A stretch of DNA of 64,000 nucleotides from DATBJJ01 sp963750915. GTDB taxonomy: Bacteria > Acidobacteriota > Vicinamibacteria > Vicinamibacterales > 2-12-FULL-66-21. The notes below the pieces were generated by a model that saw only the letters and a program-made list of their open reading frames with translations, was not told the origin of the DNA and ran no database searches. The stretch is taken from assembly GCA_963750915.1 (NCBI GenBank), contig CAVVSF010000008.1, forward strand, positions 124,001-188,000, read 5' to 3'. The position numbers and the translations under genes were made by a program. Of the stretch, positions 27,574 to 36,309 are shown one piece after another; the stretch's first letter is position 1; every line of letters begins with the position of its first letter.

Positions 27574-27776
27574 ATGCCGAAACTGAAGACACACAAGGGC
27601 GCCGCCAAGCGGTTCAAGAAGACCGGAACCGGGAAGATCGTCAGGGCCAAGGCGTTCAAGCAGCACATCCTGACCAGCAAGACGCGGAGCCGCAAGCGCG
27701 GCGCTGCGCGGCACGGTCGTCATCTCCGACGGCGATGCGAAGAAGATCGCCCGGATGATTCCGTACAAGTACCTGA
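27574..27776 (+). CDS. rpmI: 50S ribosomal protein L35, frame-disrupted
   Basis: Starts MPKLKTHKGAAKRFKKTGTG, the L35 signature. After KTRSRKR the frame shifts: one extra base near 27700 hides ALRGTVVISDGDAKKIARM, and a second extra base near 27773 hides the TGA at 27774. Removing both gives 66 aa ending MIPYKY, the normal L35 size, with the stop just before the rplT binding site (GAGGAA). An essential gene with two breaks in 75 bases points to sequence errors. Without correction the frame runs through rplT. Confidence 0.88.
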
Positions 27777-27785
27777 GGAACCGCA

Positions 27786-28142
27786 ATGCCGAGAGTCAAA
27801 CGTGGCAACGTCCGTCGCGCGAAGAGGAAGAAGCTCCTCGCCCGCGCCAAGGGCTTCTATCAGACCAAGAGCAAGCTGTATCGTTCGGCCAAGGAGTCGG
27901 TCGACACGGCGCTCAAGTACGCCTTCGTCGGCCGGCGCCGCAAGAAGCGCGACTTCCGCCGCCTGTGGGTCGTGCGCATCAACGCCGCGGCGCGGGAGAA
28001 CGGCCTCACCTACGGCCAGCTGATTGCCGGGCTGAAGGCCGCGGGCAACCCGATCGATCGCAAGTCGCTCGCGGACCTCGCCGTCAGCAGCCCCAGGGCG
28101 TTCGCGGTCCTCGCCAAGACTGCGGCGGACGCGCGGGCGTAG
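27786..28142 (+). CDS. rplT: 50S ribosomal protein L20
   Basis: 118 aa, intact. Starts MPRVKRGNVRRAKRKKLLAR, followed by AKGFYQTKSKLYRSAKESV, YAFVGRRRKKRDFRRLWVVR and INAAARENGLTYGQLIAGL, all typical of L20. L20 binds 23S rRNA early in assembly and represses the infC-rpmI-rplT operon in several bacteria. It is preceded by GAGGAA six bases upstream. Confidence 0.97.
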   Translation: MPRVKRGNVRRAKRKKLLARAKGFYQTKSKLYRSAKESVDTALKYAFVGRRRKKRDFRRLWVVRINAAARENGLTYGQLIAGLKAAGNPIDRKSLADLAVSSPRAFAVLAKTAADARA

Positions 28143-28245
28143 CCGCAGCGCGCCTGTCGCGCGGCTTCTCGGGTGCCCGCATCGCCGGGCGCCCGGGAGC
28201 CCGAACCCGGCTACCGGGACCCAGGCCACCCCTGAACCCCCGAGA

Positions 28246-29330
28246 ATGACCGACCTCGAGACGCTCCGACAACAATTCGATCGCGACCTCGCCGCGGCGG
28301 CGACCGAATCGGATCTGCGCGCCGTCCGGGATCGGTACCTGTCGCGCAAGGGCGGGCTCGTCTCGACGCTGCTCAAGGGGCTCGGCCAGCTCTCGGCCGA
28401 AGAACGGCCGCGCGCCGGGCAGCTCGTCAACGAGCTCAAGAACGACATCGATCGGCAGCTGAACGAACGCCTCGACAGCCTGAGCGCGACACGTCCACCG
28501 GCCGGAGCGGTCGACGTCACCCTCCCCGGCCGGCGGCCGCGGATCGGCCATCGTCATCCGCTGACCATCCTGCGCGAGCGCATCGAGGCGATCTTCACGC
28601 GCTTCGGATTCCTCGTCATCGAGGGGCCCGAGCTCGAGGACGACTACCACAACTTCGAAGCCCTCAACATGCCGCCGGAGCATCCCGCCCGCGACATGCA
28701 GGACACGCTCTACCTGAACGGTCCCGTGCGATCGGCAGTCGGCGCGCCGGCGACGCTGCTGCGCACGCACACGTCTGGGATGCAGATCCGCTACATGGAG
28801 AAGCATCAGCCGCCGGTCCGGCTGATCGCCCCCGGGCGCGTCTACCGCCGCGACCAGTTCGACCTGACGCACACGCCGATGTTCACGCAGGTCGAGGGCC
28901 TGGTCGTCGGCGAGGCGGTCTCGCTCGCCGATCTCAAGGGCACGCTGACGGCGTTCGTGCACGAGCTGTTCGGACCGGAGCGGAGGGTCAGGTTCCGCCC
29001 GAGCTTCTTCCCGTACACCGAACCGAGCGCGGAGCTCGACATCAGTTGCGGCGCCTGCGGCGGCACCGGACAGGTCGGACCTGTCGCGCGAAGCCCGGAA
29101 CGGGCGAAGGCGGATGCAGCATGTGCAAGCGCACCGGCTGGCTCGAGATCCTCGGCAGCGGTATGGTGCACCCCGCCGTTTTCGAGGCAGTAGGCTACGA
29201 CCCCGAGCGCTACACCGGCTTCGCCTTCGGCATGGGCATCGAGCGCATCGCCCTGCTCAAGTGGGGCGTCGAGGACATCCGGCTGTTCTACGAGAACGAC
29301 CTGCGATTCCTGGAGCAGTTCCCGCTGTGA
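28246..29330 (+). CDS. pheS: Phenylalanine--tRNA ligase alpha subunit, frame-disrupted
   Basis: Class II catalytic subunit. N-terminal coiled coil (residues 1-80), then motif 2 region with TLLRTHTSGMQIRYM and RVYRRDQFDLTHTPMFTQVE, and motif 3 with FAFGMGIERIALLKWGVEDI. A missing base near 29090-29105 splits the product; restoring it gives 361 aa. The repaired joint carries a CxxC (CGAC) and a second CxxC (CSMC) before KRTGWLEILG, resembling a small zinc knuckle. It overlaps pheT by GTGA. Confidence 0.92.
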
Positions 29331-31405
29331 AGATCGTCCTGCCCTGGCTCCATGATCTCGTGGACGCGCCCGGCGATCCCGAGGCTGTCGCGCATGAAAT
29401 CGGCCTCCGTGGATTCGAAGTCGCTGCCGTCGAGGACGGCGCCATTCCGGTCATCGATTTCGAGATCACCGCGAACCGGCCGGACGCGATGAGCCACCTT
29501 GGCATGGCCCGCGAAGCGGCGGCGATCTGGAATCTGCCGCTGCGCTTGCCCGAGGCGCCCGAAGTGCCGGCCGGACCGGGCAGCGGCCTGCCCGCCCGAC
29601 CGGGCGGCGAGCTCGATGTCCGTCTCGAGGCCCCCGATCTCTGCCCGCGGTACTGCGCGCAGGTCTTCGAGATCAAGGTTGGCCCGTCGCCGGAGTGGCT
29701 CGCCGATCGATTGATCGCCGCCGGCGTCCGCCCGATCAGCAACATCGTCGATCTCACCAACTACGTGATGCTCGAGATCGGCCAGCCGATGCATGCCTTC
29801 GATCTCGAGCAGCTGGGCGGCCGCACGCTCGTCATCCGGCGCGCGGCGCCAGGCGAGAAGATCCGCACGCTCGACGGGATCGACCGCGGGCTGGACACCG
29901 ACATGCTGGTGATTGCCGACGCTGTCCACGCGAACGCGGTCGCCGGCGTGATGGGCGGGCACGACTCCGAGATTGGCCCGGCGACGACGCTGATGGCGCT
30001 CGAGAGCGCGTACTTTCATCCAGCATCAGTGCGGCGCACGAGCAAGCGCCTGGGATTGAAGACCGAGGCCTCGATTCGCTTCGAGCGCGGCGGCGATGTC
30101 GCCGCGGCGCCGGCCGCCATCGCCCGCTTCGCCGCGCTCGCGGCCCAGATTGGGGCAGGAATGCCGCGCGGCCTGCTGATCGACCGCTACCCCGCGCCGC
30201 GGCAGCCGCGCGACGTACGGCTGCGCGCGTCCCGGATCTCACGTGTGCTCGGCCAGGATGTACCGCCGGACGCGGTCGCCCGCATCCTGACCGCGCTTGG
30301 TTTCGGTGTGGCGCAGGAATCCGGCCCCGACGCGGCATGGCAGGTCACGGTGCCGTCGTACCGCGTCGACGTCGCGCGCGAGGTCGACCTGATCGAAGAG
30401 GTCGGCCGTCACCACGGCTTCGACCAGTTGCCGACGACGTTCCCGGCGTTGACCGCGCCGCAGGCGCCGCCGCCGGCGCGGCTGGTCCTCGAGCGCCGCG
30501 TCCGCCAGGTGCTGCTGGCCGCCGGCTTCTCGGAGTGTTCGACGTTCGCCTTCGAGGAGAAGGAAGCGGCGCTGCCCTTCTGCCCGCCCGGCGCCGAGCC
30601 CTACCCGATCGCCAATCCGCTGTCGGAGAAGTTCGCCGTACTGCGGCCGTCGCTGCTGCCCGGCCTGCTTGACAGCTGCGCCCACAACCGCCGGCGCGAA
30701 CGGAAGGACATCTGCCTGTTCGAAGCCGGCAGCCGCTTCGGCCCGGCCGGCGAGGGACGGGCGGTCGGCTTCGTCTGGGCGGGTGCCGGCAGCGGTCCCC
30801 ACTGGTCGACGCCGACGCGGCCGGTCGACTTCTTCGACGCCAAGGGTGTTGTCGAGCGCATCGGCGACGCGGTTGGTCTCGAACTGTCGTGCGTCGTCGC
30901 GGCCGCCGACGCGGCGCCGTTCTTCTCGCGCGGCCGCGCCGCCGAGATCGTCGTCGAGCGCGACGGCGTGGCGCAGCGGCTCGGCGCGCTTGGCCAGATC
31001 GCGCCGGCAATCGCCGAAGCACGCGGCCTGCCCGCGGCCGAGGAGATCTTCGCCGCCGAGCTCGACCTCGACGCGCTCGCGGCGGCGAGCGATGGCCACG
31101 ATCGCCACGTCGAATCGCTGCCGCGCTATCCGTCGATTGTCCGGGACATCTCGCTGCTCGTCGACGAAACCTTGCCTGCGGCCTCCGTTCGTGGCACGAT
31201 CCGGTCGGCGGCTCCTTCGACGCTGGTGTCGATCGCCGAGTTCGATCGCTACCAGGGCAAGGGCGTGCCGGACGGCCGCGTGAGCCTGTCGCTCCGCCTC
31301 ACGTTCCGCGCCACGGATCGAACGCTGACCGACGACGAAGTGCAGGGAGCCACCGACAGCATTGTCGACGCGCTGCGCCGGACCCACAACGCAGAGCGCC
31401 GCTGA
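29327..31405 (+). CDS. pheT: Phenylalanine--tRNA ligase beta subunit, short form
   Basis: 692 aa from the GTG at 29327, overlapping the pheS stop; earlier in-frame sequence is pheS shadow. It goes directly from the short N-terminus to the B3/B4 editing core (FEITANRPDAMSHLGMARE, ISNIVDLTNYVMLEIGQPMH) and lacks the inserted EMAP-type tRNA-binding domain of the ~800 aa form. B5 domain around LRASRISRVLGQDVP, catalytic-like core IANPLSEKFAVLRPSLLPGL, and the C-terminal ferredoxin-like anticodon domain (YPSIVRDISLLVDE). Confidence 0.95.
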   Translation: MKIVLPWLHDLVDAPGDPEAVAHEIGLRGFEVAAVEDGAIPVIDFEITANRPDAMSHLGMAREAAAIWNLPLRLPEAPEVPAGPGSGLPARPGGELDVRLEAPDLCPRYCAQVFEIKVGPSPEWLADRLIAAGVRPISNIVDLTNYVMLEIGQPMHAFDLEQLGGRTLVIRRAAPGEKIRTLDGIDRGLDTDMLVIADAVHANAVAGVMGGHDSEIGPATTLMALESAYFHPASVRRTSKRLGLKTEASIRFERGGDVAAAPAAIARFAALAAQIGAGMPRGLLIDRYPAPRQPRDVRLRASRISRVLGQDVPPDAVARILTALGFGVAQESGPDAAWQVTVPSYRVDVAREVDLIEEVGRHHGFDQLPTTFPALTAPQAPPPARLVLERRVRQVLLAAGFSECSTFAFEEKEAALPFCPPGAEPYPIANPLSEKFAVLRPSLLPGLLDSCAHNRRRERKDICLFEAGSRFGPAGEGRAVGFVWAGAGSGPHWSTPTRPVDFFDAKGVVERIGDAVGLELSCVVAAADAAPFFSRGRAAEIVVERDGVAQRLGALGQIAPAIAEARGLPAAEEIFAAELDLDALAAASDGHDRHVESLPRYPSIVRDISLLVDETLPAASVRGTIRSAAPSTLVSIAEFDRYQGKGVPDGRVSLSLRLTFRATDRTLTDDEVQGATDSIVDALRRTHNAERR

Positions 31406-31474
31406 AATTTTCACCGACCGGGTACGGCTCAGTTCGCGGCGGTCTGAGCTTCCGGCCGAGAAGGAGCGATTCCC

Positions 31475-31756
31475 TTGGCGAAAGCCCTCGCAACCCGATC
31501 CATCGACCTCGAATCCATCGATCGCCTCGAAGAGAAGATCAAGCTGCTGGTCGCGCTCGTCGAGCGCCTGCGCGGCACCGAGACCAAACTGTCGGAAGAG
31601 AACGGCCGCCTCGTGCGCGAGCTCGACACGGCGCTGGCGCGGCTGACCGACTCGGAGGGCGTCAGCACCGAGGTCGCGACGCTGCGCGAAGAGCGCGAAA
31701 TCATCAAGTCGCGGGTCGAGGACATGCTGGCGCAAATCGAGGCGATTAAGATCTGA
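31475..31756 (+). CDS. ZapB-like coiled-coil cell-division protein
   Basis: 93 aa from a TTG at 31475, with AAGGAG eight bases upstream. Nearly all is a Leu-heptad coiled coil (SIDRLEEKIKLLVALVERLR, ENGRLVRELDTALARL, REIIKSRVEDMLAQIE). It sits directly before zapA, as ZapB-like proteins often do in this phylum, and has the expected length. The call rests on coiled-coil character and context. Confidence 0.75.
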   Translation: MAKALATRSIDLESIDRLEEKIKLLVALVERLRGTETKLSEENGRLVRELDTALARLTDSEGVSTEVATLREEREIIKSRVEDMLAQIEAIKI

Positions 31757-31797
31757 TCGGTTCCCGGGCCTCCGGGCACTGGTGATCGCAGAGGGCT

Positions 31798-32115
31798 ATG
31801 GACCAACCGAGCCGAATCGTAACCGTCGAGATTCACGGGCAGCGGTATCCGATCAAGAGCTCGCTCGAGGCGACCTACGTCGCCGAGCTGGCGGCGTACG
31901 TCGACGAGAAGATACGCCGCGCCCAGCAGGAGTGCGCGTCGGGCGACACCCTCAAGGTCGCGGTACTCGCCGCCCTCAATATTGCCGACGAGTACTTCCG
32001 GTCGTGCGACGACGTCCACGATCACCAGGACGGGTTCGCATCCCGGGCGCGGGAACTGGAACGGATTCTCGATCTGGCCCTCGCCTCCGGCGGCTCCCGG
32101 CTCGCCGCCGGCTGA
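31798..32115 (+). CDS. zapA: Cell division protein ZapA
   Basis: 105 aa FtsZ-ring cross-linker. It starts with the typical VTVEIHGQRYPIKSSLEATY beta hairpin, then VAELAAYVDEKIRRAQ, a helix DTLKVAVLAALNIADEYFR and a coiled-coil tail. The gene is followed by 6S RNA, the same gene order as zapA-ssrS in Proteobacteria. Confidence 0.93.
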   Translation: MDQPSRIVTVEIHGQRYPIKSSLEATYVAELAAYVDEKIRRAQQECASGDTLKVAVLAALNIADEYFRSCDDVHDHQDGFASRARELERILDLALASGGSRLAAG

Positions 32116-32149
32116 CCCGCTCCGATCCCGCTCGACCCGGAGCGAGCCG

Positions 32150-32178
32150 TTGCAGTACAATACTCACCAGGATATTGA
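32150..32178 (+). promoter_or_regulatory. Sigma-70-type promoter of the 6S RNA gene
   Basis: TTGCAG (32150-32155), 17-base spacer, TATTGA (32173-32178). The predicted start a few bases downstream coincides with the 5' arm of the 6S closing helix. Confidence 0.7.
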
Positions 32179-32181
32179 GTT

Positions 32182-32357
32182 CCCTGCTTTGCTCGTGATG
32201 GTCAGGAGGCTCGTTTGAGCCGATGTTCTAACCCCAAGTGAATCGCGACGCTGCGCGGTGTGCATGCCTCTGCAAGAGGAAGCCTGAAGCGCGGCTTATG
32301 CAGCGGTTCCACCTGCTATAGCAGGTTCATCCGACCTCCCCACACGGCAAAGCGGGG
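32182..32357 (+). ncRNA. ssrS: 6S RNA
   Basis: About 176 bases. Ends CCCTGCTTTGC (32182-32192) and GCAAAGCGGGG (32347-32357) pair over 11 positions, then GGAGG/CCTCC inside. The conserved 6S core is recognisable: GAGCCGATGTTCTAACCCC, a GCGACGCTGCGCGGTG stretch, GCATGCC and GGAAGCCTGAAG, as in E. coli ssrS (GAGCCGATATTTCATACCAC, AGAAGCCTTAAA). The 3' half carries the CACCTGC-TATA-GCAGGT hairpin. 6S RNA mimics an open promoter and sequesters sigma-70 RNA polymerase in stationary phase. Position after zapA supports it. Confidence 0.9.
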
Positions 32358-32441
32358 CCTTTCTCCTCTTCGACTCTCCAACGGCCCCGCCGCAGTCTCA
32401 TCGCACGGCTCGGCGGGTTTACATAAAGGACGGTGGCACGT

Positions 32442-34040
32442 ATGGGTCTACCGGCCGTCTCGCTCGCCTCGTTTCAGTCCGTCATCCCGTTTCTCTCCAT
32501 CGCCGCCGTCGTCCTCGCCTTCGCCATCGCCTTCTGGTGGTTCTCGGCGCAGCGGCGCGTCGCCGACGCCACCCTTGCCGCCGCCAGAACCGAGGCCGAG
32601 CGCCTGACGCGCCAGGCGGAGCGGGACGGCGAAAACCTGCGCAAGGAAGCCGCGCTCGAGGCGCGGGAAAAGGCGCATACCGCCACCGCCGACGCGGACC
32701 GTCAGATTCGCCAGCGCCAGGACGAGATCACGAGCCTCGAGCACGCGCTGTCCGACAAGACGCGCGCGCTCGGCGACCGCCTCGCCGCCGGCGAGCGGCT
32801 CGAACAGGACCTGCGCGCCCGCGAGGCGCGCATCACCCAGCTCGAGTCGGCGACGGCGGCGGCCCACGCCCGGGCCGAGCTGGTGCTGGCCGAGCGCCAG
32901 CGCGAGCTCCAGGGCATCGCGCGGCTGTCGGCAGACGAAGCCCGCGAGCTGGTGATCAAGCAGATCGAAACCGACGCGCGTCGCGACGCCGCCAATCTCG
33001 TCAAGCGGCTCGAGACCGAGGCGCGGGAGACCGCGGCGGTGCGCGCCCGCGAGATCATCGCCGACGCGATCCAGCGCAGCGCCGCCGAGCACGCCATCGA
33101 GACGACCGTCTCGGTCGTCGATCTGCCAAGCGACGATCTCAAGGGCCGCATCATCGGCCGCGAGGGCCGCAACATCCGCGCCCTCGAGATCGCGACCGGC
33201 GTCGAGCTCATCATCGACGACACGCCCGGCGCCATCATCCTTTCGAGCTTCGACCCGTTCCGCCGCGAGGTCGCGCGCCAGGCGATTCAGCGCCTGATTG
33301 CCGACGGCCGGATCCACCCGGCGCGCATCGAGGAGATCGTCGACAAGGTCAAGGCCGACATGGAAGCGGCGGTGCACAAGGAGGGCGAGGCGGCGGCCTT
33401 CGAGCTCGGCCTGTTCGATCTCCAGCCCGAGATCCTCCGCCTGATGGGCCGCCTGAAATACCGCACCAGCTACGGCCAGAACGTCCTCAATCATTCGCGC
33501 GAGGTCGCGTTCCTTGCCGGCATCATGGCGCGTGAGCTCGGTCTCAACGGCCACGTCGCCGCCCGCGCCGCGTTCCTGCACGACATCGGCAAGGCAATCG
33601 ACCGCGACCTGCAGGGTACGCACCTCGAGCTCGGGCTCGATTTCCTGCGCAAGCACGGCGAGAGCGAGCCCGTGCTCCAGGCCGTCGCCGCCCACCACAT
33701 GGACATCGACTGGCCGTCGCTCGAAGCGATGATCGTCCAGGCCGCCGACGCGATCTCGGCGGCGCGCCCTGGCGCCCGCCGCGACATCCTCGAGTCCTAC
33801 GTCAAGCGGCTGGAGAAGCTCGAGGGCATCGCCGATTCGTTCCAGGGCGTCTCCAAGGCGTTCGCGCTCCAGGCCGGCCGGGAGATTCGCATCATGGTCG
33901 AGAGCGATCACGTCTCTGACGAAGAGACGGTGTGGCTGTCGAAGGACATCGCCAGGCGCATCGAGAACGAGCTGGAATATCCCGGTCAGATCAAGGTGAC
34001 CGTCATCCGCGAGACGCGGGCCGTTGACTACGCCCGCTAG
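32442..34040 (+). CDS. rny: Ribonuclease Y
   Basis: 532 aa membrane-anchored endoribonuclease that starts mRNA decay. ATG 32442 is preferred; GTG at 32433 is possible. Order: N-terminal helix (VIPFLSIAAVVLAFAIAFWW), coiled coil (to about residue 220), KH domain (GRIIGREGRNIRALEIATGV) and HD domain with NHSREVAFLAGIM, LHDIGKAID and AAHHMDIDW, containing the metal-binding His/Asp residues. Full length for the family. It follows 6S RNA, after a GC-rich hairpin (GGGGCC/GGCCCC) that may end the 6S transcript. Confidence 0.96.
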   Translation: MGLPAVSLASFQSVIPFLSIAAVVLAFAIAFWWFSAQRRVADATLAAARTEAERLTRQAERDGENLRKEAALEAREKAHTATADADRQIRQRQDEITSLEHALSDKTRALGDRLAAGERLEQDLRAREARITQLESATAAAHARAELVLAERQRELQGIARLSADEARELVIKQIETDARRDAANLVKRLETEARETAAVRAREIIADAIQRSAAEHAIETTVSVVDLPSDDLKGRIIGREGRNIRALEIATGVELIIDDTPGAIILSSFDPFRREVARQAIQRLIADGRIHPARIEEIVDKVKADMEAAVHKEGEAAAFELGLFDLQPEILRLMGRLKYRTSYGQNVLNHSREVAFLAGIMARELGLNGHVAARAAFLHDIGKAIDRDLQGTHLELGLDFLRKHGESEPVLQAVAAHHMDIDWPSLEAMIVQAADAISAARPGARRDILESYVKRLEKLEGIADSFQGVSKAFALQAGREIRIMVESDHVSDEETVWLSKDIARRIENELEYPGQIKVTVIRETRAVDYAR

Positions 34041-35055
34041 CGCCACCGTCGCCGAGATCGGCGAGCGCGGCCTCATCGATCGCATCCGCCGCCGCCTCCC
34101 GGCGGCCCCAGCCTCGCTGGTCGTCGGCATCGGCGACGACGCGGCAGTAGCGACGCCGGACCGAGGGGCGTTGCTCGTCCTGACCACCGACGCGCTGGTC
34201 GAGGGCGTGCACTTCGATCGCCGCTTCTCCTCGCCGCGCGACATCGGCTACAAGGCGCTGGCCGTCAACGTCAGCGACGTCGCGGCAATGGGCGCGACGC
34301 CGCGCCTGGCGCTGCTGTCGCTGGCGCTCCCGGACGCGATCGACGCCGCGGATCTCGACGGCCTGATCGACGGGCTCGTCGAGTCGGCGGACGGCAGGAT
34401 CGCCCTGGTCGGCGGCAACATCACGCGCTCGCCGGGGCCGTTGATGGTGGACGTCACGGTGACCGGCGCGGTGCGTCCGCGCCGGGTGCTGACGCGCGGC
34501 GGCGGGCGGCCGGGCGACACGATCTTCGTGAGCGGCGCCGTCGGCGCGGCAGCGGCGGGCCTTGGCTGGCTGCGACTCCACGGCCGGACCGGCAGCGAGC
34601 TGCCGGGGGACGCGACGCTGGCCGAGTGCGTCCTGCGGCACCGCCGGCCCGAGGCGCGGACGCGCCTCGGCGGCCTGCTAGGCCGGACGAGGGCGGCGAC
34701 GGCCTGCATGGACCTCAGCGACGGTCTCGCCGATGCCGTGCGGCAGGTTGCCGTCGCGAGCGGTACCGGTGCCCGCATCGACGCGGCGGCAATCCCCGTC
34801 CACCCGGGCGCCGCGGCCTGGTTCGCGGCCGCGGGCGAGGACCCGGTGACGGCCAGCCTGTCCGGAGGCGACGATTACGAACTGTTGTTCACCGTCTCGA
34901 CGAAGGCGAAGGGGCGCCTGCGACACGTCCGCTCCGCCGCCCGCGGGCTGGCCCTGACGAAGATCGGCGAGCTGACGCGAGACCCCGCCCTTGTCGTCGA
35001 ACGCGCCGGACATCAGACGCCTCTGCCCGGCGGCTTCGTGCATTTCGGTGGCTGA
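34024..35055 (+). CDS. thiL: Thiamine-monophosphate kinase
   Basis: 343 aa from a TTG that overlaps the end of rny by 17 bases. Makes thiamine diphosphate from thiamine phosphate. Motifs: VVGIGDDAAVATP, LTTDALVEGVHFDRRF, KALAVNVSDVAAMGATPR, VGGNITRSPGP, CMDLSDGLADAV and SLSGGDDYELLFTV, all in family order. Confidence 0.95.
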   Translation: MTTPASATVAEIGERGLIDRIRRRLPAAPASLVVGIGDDAAVATPDRGALLVLTTDALVEGVHFDRRFSSPRDIGYKALAVNVSDVAAMGATPRLALLSLALPDAIDAADLDGLIDGLVESADGRIALVGGNITRSPGPLMVDVTVTGAVRPRRVLTRGGGRPGDTIFVSGAVGAAAAGLGWLRLHGRTGSELPGDATLAECVLRHRRPEARTRLGGLLGRTRAATACMDLSDGLADAVRQVAVASGTGARIDAAAIPVHPGAAAWFAAAGEDPVTASLSGGDDYELLFTVSTKAKGRLRHVRSAARGLALTKIGELTRDPALVVERAGHQTPLPGGFVHFGG

Positions 35056-35131
35056 CGTGCCTGTGCCTGCCGACACCGTCGAGATCCCGCGCCCGACCGG
35101 CGCTGACGCTCGCACTCCCGCCTGACCGGTC

Positions 35132-35650
35132 ATGCCCCGCGGCGCGCGCATCCAGGGCTGGCTCGAACAGCTCCTTCACACCCACGACACGCCAGCGCGA
35201 ACCGCGTTCGCGTTCGGGCTGGGCGTCTTCCTCGGGTTCTCGCCGTTGCTCGGCCTGCATGCGATTCTCGGCCTGATCCTGGCCTTTGTGTTGAGGCTGA
35301 ACCGGGTGGCGGTCCTGATCGGCGTTTACTCGAACCTGCCCTGGATCCTGCCCGCGTACTACACGGTCAGCACCATCGGCGGCGCCGCGCTGCTCGGGGT
35401 CGACATCCAGCCGCGCGTCCTCGAGCAGGCGATGATGAGCGTGTCGTCGGCGTCGTGGCGGCATCCAATCGAGGCCCTCAAGCCGCTGGCGCCCTACTTC
35501 TGGGCCTTCATGCTTGGCTCGACGATCGGCGCTCTCCTGCTCGCCGCGGCTGCCTATCAGGCTGCACTGCTGGCGATCCTCGCACACCGGCGAAGACAGG
35601 CACGAGAAGCCTCCGGCGAACGACTCGGAGTTATAGCCCATTCGCCCTAA
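35132..35650 (+). CDS. DUF2062 family membrane protein
   Basis: 172 aa. DUF2062 signature: FAFGLGVFLGFSPLLGLHAI, then LILAFVLRLNRVAVLIGVYS and NLPWILPAYYTVSTIGGAAL, and a second hydrophobic half ending in a basic tail. Function unknown; it is an inner-membrane protein often found near cell-envelope genes. It starts 76 bases after thiL. Confidence 0.88.
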   Translation: MPRGARIQGWLEQLLHTHDTPARTAFAFGLGVFLGFSPLLGLHAILGLILAFVLRLNRVAVLIGVYSNLPWILPAYYTVSTIGGAALLGVDIQPRVLEQAMMSVSSASWRHPIEALKPLAPYFWAFMLGSTIGALLLAAAAYQAALLAILAHRRRQAREASGERLGVIAHSP

Positions 35651-35732
35651 TCTTGTTTGACGATCTCAGGCATGGCCGGTATAGTGACCTTGCCCCCCGG
35701 CGCCCTGCCTCACGCTCGTTAGTGATTAGGCC

Positions 35733-36302
35733 ATGTTCCTTACCCGTTCGACACGACGCAAGATCGTGGCGACAGCCACGGCCGCAGTCACCTTCGCCCT
35801 TCTCTACGAGGTGACGACGCTGGATTCCCGCTACGCGGCCCGGCAGGCCGAAGTACGTGAAGGCGGGCTGGTACCCGGCACCCGCCTCCGCTTCACGGCG
35901 ACCGCCTACTGCAAGGGGACGACGACCGCCTCCGGCGTCAACGTCCGGACCGGCATCGCCGCTGCCGACCCCGACATCCTGCCGGTCGGCTCCGTCATCC
36001 AGGTCGACCGGCTCGGCGAGCGCTACAACGGCATTTACACCGTCATGGACACCGGCCCGAAGGTCCAGGGCCGGCACATCGACATCTACATGTGGAGCTG
36101 CCACGAGGCCCTGGCTCTCGGGCGGCGCCCGATGCAGGTCCAGGTCCTCCGCCTCGGCTGGAATCCCAAGGCGAGCACGCCGCGCTCGGTCGATCGGCTG
36201 TTCAAACTCCGCGAGTCCGCCGCCGAGGCAGCAGTCAACGCGCCGCCGCCTGCCGCACCGCCGTTAGCCGCGTCCCCCCCGCCGGGCAGCGAGAGCAAGT
36301 AG
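35733..36302 (+). CDS. 3D-domain (double-psi beta-barrel, MltA/YuiC-like) exported protein
   Basis: 189 aa. N-terminal membrane anchor or signal (IVATATAAVTFALLYEV), then a 3D domain: FTATAYCKGTTTASGV, GIAAADPDILPVGSVIQV and YTVMDTGPKVQGRHIDIYM, which contain the three conserved Asp of the 3D motif. The Pro/Ala-rich tail is low complexity. The domain is the catalytic core of some lytic transglycosylases; activity here is inferred. A convergent ABC exporter gene ends eight bases downstream. Confidence 0.85.
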   Translation: MFLTRSTRRKIVATATAAVTFALLYEVTTLDSRYAARQAEVREGGLVPGTRLRFTATAYCKGTTTASGVNVRTGIAAADPDILPVGSVIQVDRLGERYNGIYTVMDTGPKVQGRHIDIYMWSCHEALALGRRPMQVQVLRLGWNPKASTPRSVDRLFKLRESAAEAAVNAPPPAAPPLAASPPPGSESK

Positions 36303-36309
36303 CCAGGCG

